Of a stretch of DNA of 64,000 nt, positions 62,276-64,000 are shown in pieces. Numbering within the stretch: position 1 is the first letter of the stretch; each line of letters starts with the position of its first letter. The stretch lies in the NCBI GenBank assembly GCA_963823895.1, contig CAWGNG010000035.1, positions 349,146 to 413,145 of the forward strand, in the 5' to 3' direction. The position numbers and the translations under genes are program-made. The notes under the pieces are model-generated. The model ran no database searches. It worked only from the letters and a program-made list of their open reading frames with translations, and had not been told where the DNA came from. The stretch is from G963675935 sp963823895 (lineage in GTDB: Bacteria; Planctomycetota; Planctomycetia; Pirellulales; Thermoguttaceae).

Positions 62276-62366
62276 TGACACAGTGTCGGCCGTTTTCTCC
62301 GCGCGGTGAGAAATTGCGGTACAGTGTCAGCCGAAATCAACGCAGGCCCCCAGGGAGCCCGACCAC

Positions 62367-63596
62367 ATGGCCGACAACGGCGCGATCCGCGTTTTGACGA
62401 TCAACAGCGGCTCTTCCAGCTTGAAATGGTCGCTCTATCACATGGGCCCGGCGGAGACGCGGGTGCTCGCCGGCAGCCTGGAACGCATCGGACTGCGCGG
62501 CGGCGTGTGGCACATCCGCGATGCCGACGGCAAGACGCTGGTCGACGAGGCTCGCGAGTTTCCCGACCACGACGCCGCCCTGAAAACGCTGCTCGACTGG
62601 CTCGAACAGCGTTTCCCCGGCCGGCCGGTCGATGCGGTGGGCCATCGCGTCGTCCACGGCGGGCCGACCTACACTGAGCCGCATCTCGTCACGGCCGAAC
62701 TGCTGGAAACGCTCGAAGAGATCATTCGCCTCGCGCCCGAGCACCTGCCGCACGAGTTGAAGGCGATCGACACGATCCGGCGGCTCTTTCCCGCCATGAA
62801 GCAGGTCGCCTGCTTCGACACGGCCTTCCACCGCCACATGCCCGAGGTCGCCCAGCGCATCCCGATGCCGCGAAGCCTCTGGAACGAGGGCGTATTGCGC
62901 TACGGTTTTCACGGGCTGTCGTATGAGTACATCGTCTCGAAACTGCGGGAGATCGCCGGCCCGCAGGCCGCCAACGGCCGCGTGCTGATCGCCCATCTCG
63001 GCAACGGCGCGAGCATGGCCGCGGTGCGGGAGGGCAGGGGGATCGACACGACGATGGGGCTCACGCCGGCGGGCGGACTGATGATGGGCACCCGCTCCGG
63101 CGACCTCGATCCGGGCATCATCATCTACCTGCTGCAAGAGAAAGGCCGCAGCCCTTCAACCATCGATTATCTCGTGAATCAGCGGTCGGGCCTGATCGGC
63201 GTCTCCGGCAGCAGCTCCGACATGCGCGATCTGTTGGGCCGCGAGGCCGCCGACCCGCACGCCGCCCAGGCCGTGGAGATGTTTTGCTATCAGGCCCGGA
63301 AGTTCGTCGCCGCGATGGCCGCCGCGCTCGGCGGGCTCGATACGTTCGTCTTCACCGCCGGTGTCGGCACGAACGCCCCCGAGGTCCGCCGGCGGATTTG
63401 CAGCGGCCTCGAATTCATGGGCATCCACATCGACGCCGCCCGCAACGAAGCCAACGCCCCGATAATCAGCACCGATGAAAGTCCCGTCACCGTCCGCGTG
63501 ATGAAAACCGACGAGGAACTGACCATCGCCCGGCATTCGTACAAATTGCTGAACGGTCGACAGGATTCCGCGCCGCTCAGCCGTCCGAAAGAATGA
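62367..63596 (+). CDS. ackA: Acetate kinase
   Basis: A 409-residue acetate kinase interconverting acetyl phosphate and acetate with ADP/ATP. ASKHA-fold motifs: INSGSSSLKW near the N-terminus, GHRVVHGG (substrate Arg), FDTAFHRHMP (catalytic Asp), RYGFHGLSYEYI, IAHLGNGASMAA and the late FTAGVGTNAPEVRRRI. Full length. With nifJ 4 kb upstream it suggests ATP production from acetyl-CoA to acetate, though no phosphotransacetylase gene is in the window. Basic residues at the C-terminus run into an A/G-rich spacer. Confidence 0.96.
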   Translation: MADNGAIRVLTINSGSSSLKWSLYHMGPAETRVLAGSLERIGLRGGVWHIRDADGKTLVDEAREFPDHDAALKTLLDWLEQRFPGRPVDAVGHRVVHGGPTYTEPHLVTAELLETLEEIIRLAPEHLPHELKAIDTIRRLFPAMKQVACFDTAFHRHMPEVAQRIPMPRSLWNEGVLRYGFHGLSYEYIVSKLREIAGPQAANGRVLIAHLGNGASMAAVREGRGIDTTMGLTPAGGLMMGTRSGDLDPGIIIYLLQEKGRSPSTIDYLVNQRSGLIGVSGSSSDMRDLLGREAADPHAAQAVEMFCYQARKFVAAMAAALGGLDTFVFTAGVGTNAPEVRRRICSGLEFMGIHIDAARNEANAPIISTDESPVTVRVMKTDEELTIARHSYKLLNGRQDSAPLSRPKE

Positions 63597-63823
63597 GGTG
63601 GAGGTAAGAAGGAGAAAGGGAAAAAGGGGAAGGAAGAAGGACGGACGTTCAGAAAGAAGGAACCGCCTGGCCGCGTTGCTCGGATGAATCAGATTGTGCT
63701 GCAACGGAAAGATCATGAAAGCGCGAAAGCACGAAAGAACCAATAAGAACCGTAAGGGTGCCTGCAACGGTCAGTCGTTTTTTTCTTCGGGTTCTCGTTC
63801 TTTCGCGATTTTGTGGTCCCCTA
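63597..63823. other. Intergenic A/G-rich region with CACGAAAG-type repeats
   Basis: After ackA comes a purine-rich tract (63597-63660), then GAAAGCGCGAAAGCACGAAAG (63718-63738) and its complement GTTCTTTCGCG (63798-63808). No gene found. Confidence 0.5.
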
Positions 63824-63958
63824 ATGGGTTTTGACAAACAAAATCGGTAATGTGACTGTAGGGAACGCCCTCCGCGGCGTTCCGGGCGGCGGAACGGGAT
63901 GGAGCCCGTTCCCTACAGCGCCGGCATGTCGCCACCGGTTTTGTTTGTCAAAATCCAT
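63824..63958. mobile_element. MITE-like element with 25-base terminal inverted repeats
   Basis: Terminal arms 63824-63848 and 63934-63958 agree at 23 of 25 positions (core TTTTGACAAACAAAA). Inside lies a second perfect 11-base inverted pair, CTGTAGGGAAC at 63856-63866 with its complement at 63908-63918, and GTTCC/GGAAC palindromes between. No coding capacity in 135 bases. Outer A/T-rich arms around a GC-rich hairpin core suggest a non-autonomous element or two nested insertions. Confidence 0.65.
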
Positions 63959-64000
63959 CAGAAGTCAACTAGCGCAATGACAACTTAGCCTAACATGGCT

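Overview
The window reads as a GC-rich chromosome segment of a planctomycete, most likely of the Pirellulales. The main reasons are a DUF1559 prepilin-like protein with an H-x9-DG tail, two giant surface proteins with the N-terminal LEDRNLLS / LEDRRLLS motif and a dockerin, a DUF1207 outer-membrane protein, a FlgI-like lipoprotein, many secreted glycoside hydrolases, and long intergenic gaps filled with hairpin repeats. No rRNA, tRNA, CRISPR array or phage module was seen.

Layout. 0.1-8.5 kb: an OmpR-type regulator, a DUF4139 protein, a DUF433/DUF5615 toxin-antitoxin pair, and the threonine-degradation genes kbl and tdh, which are separated by a membrane/LRR gene pair and a Fic(Doc)-RHH toxin-antitoxin pair. 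8.8-16.6 kb: secreted and membrane proteins of unknown role, an acyl-ligase plus an MFS-PlsC fusion (lysophospholipid repair), and a DUF481 barrel. 16.9-21.9 kb: a frameshifted CheY, a STAS / HATPase partner-switching pair, a HEAT-repeat protein and DUF1559. 22.1-33.3 kb: a carbohydrate block (GH127-like, an alpha/alpha-barrel GH, a GH43-like propeller, a LarA-family racemase, an alpha/beta hydrolase and a broken TIM-barrel protein). 33.3-39.1 kb: the two surface proteins. 39.6-47.6 kb: housekeeping genes (smc, rnpA, yidD, a CbpA-type DnaJ) with the FlgI-like lipoprotein. 47.8-49.2 kb: a RAYT-like Y1 transposase flanked by inverted hairpin arrays. 49.2-63.6 kb: a CehA-like protein, DUF1207, a GH36 alpha-galactosidase, pyruvate:ferredoxin oxidoreductase (nifJ), a glycoside hydrolase split by a glycosyltransferase gene, and acetate kinase (ackA). 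nifJ and ackA together suggest acetate-forming pyruvate fermentation.

Three kinds of genome-shaping structure stand out. (1) A REPtron-like unit: the Y1 protein looks like a single-chain pseudo-dimer whose first half keeps the catalytic Tyr region while the second keeps the HUH pair, and it sits between inverted arrays of hairpins of 66 and 68 bp period. (2) Many compact palindromes, 67-84 bp in total with arms of about 24-30 bp that are often perfect, from several sequence families. Three of them lie in-frame inside protein genes (smc hinge, acyl-ligase, GH127). (3) Two insertions of low-GC cargo genes flanked by a diverged duplicate of the neighbouring gene's 3' end (anti-sigma factor and acyl-ligase).

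Several accessory genes carry single-base frameshifts or an in-frame TAG, whereas the core genes are intact. Sequencing error and real decay cannot be separated from the sequence alone. Residue positions and repeat arms were counted by hand. No database search was run.
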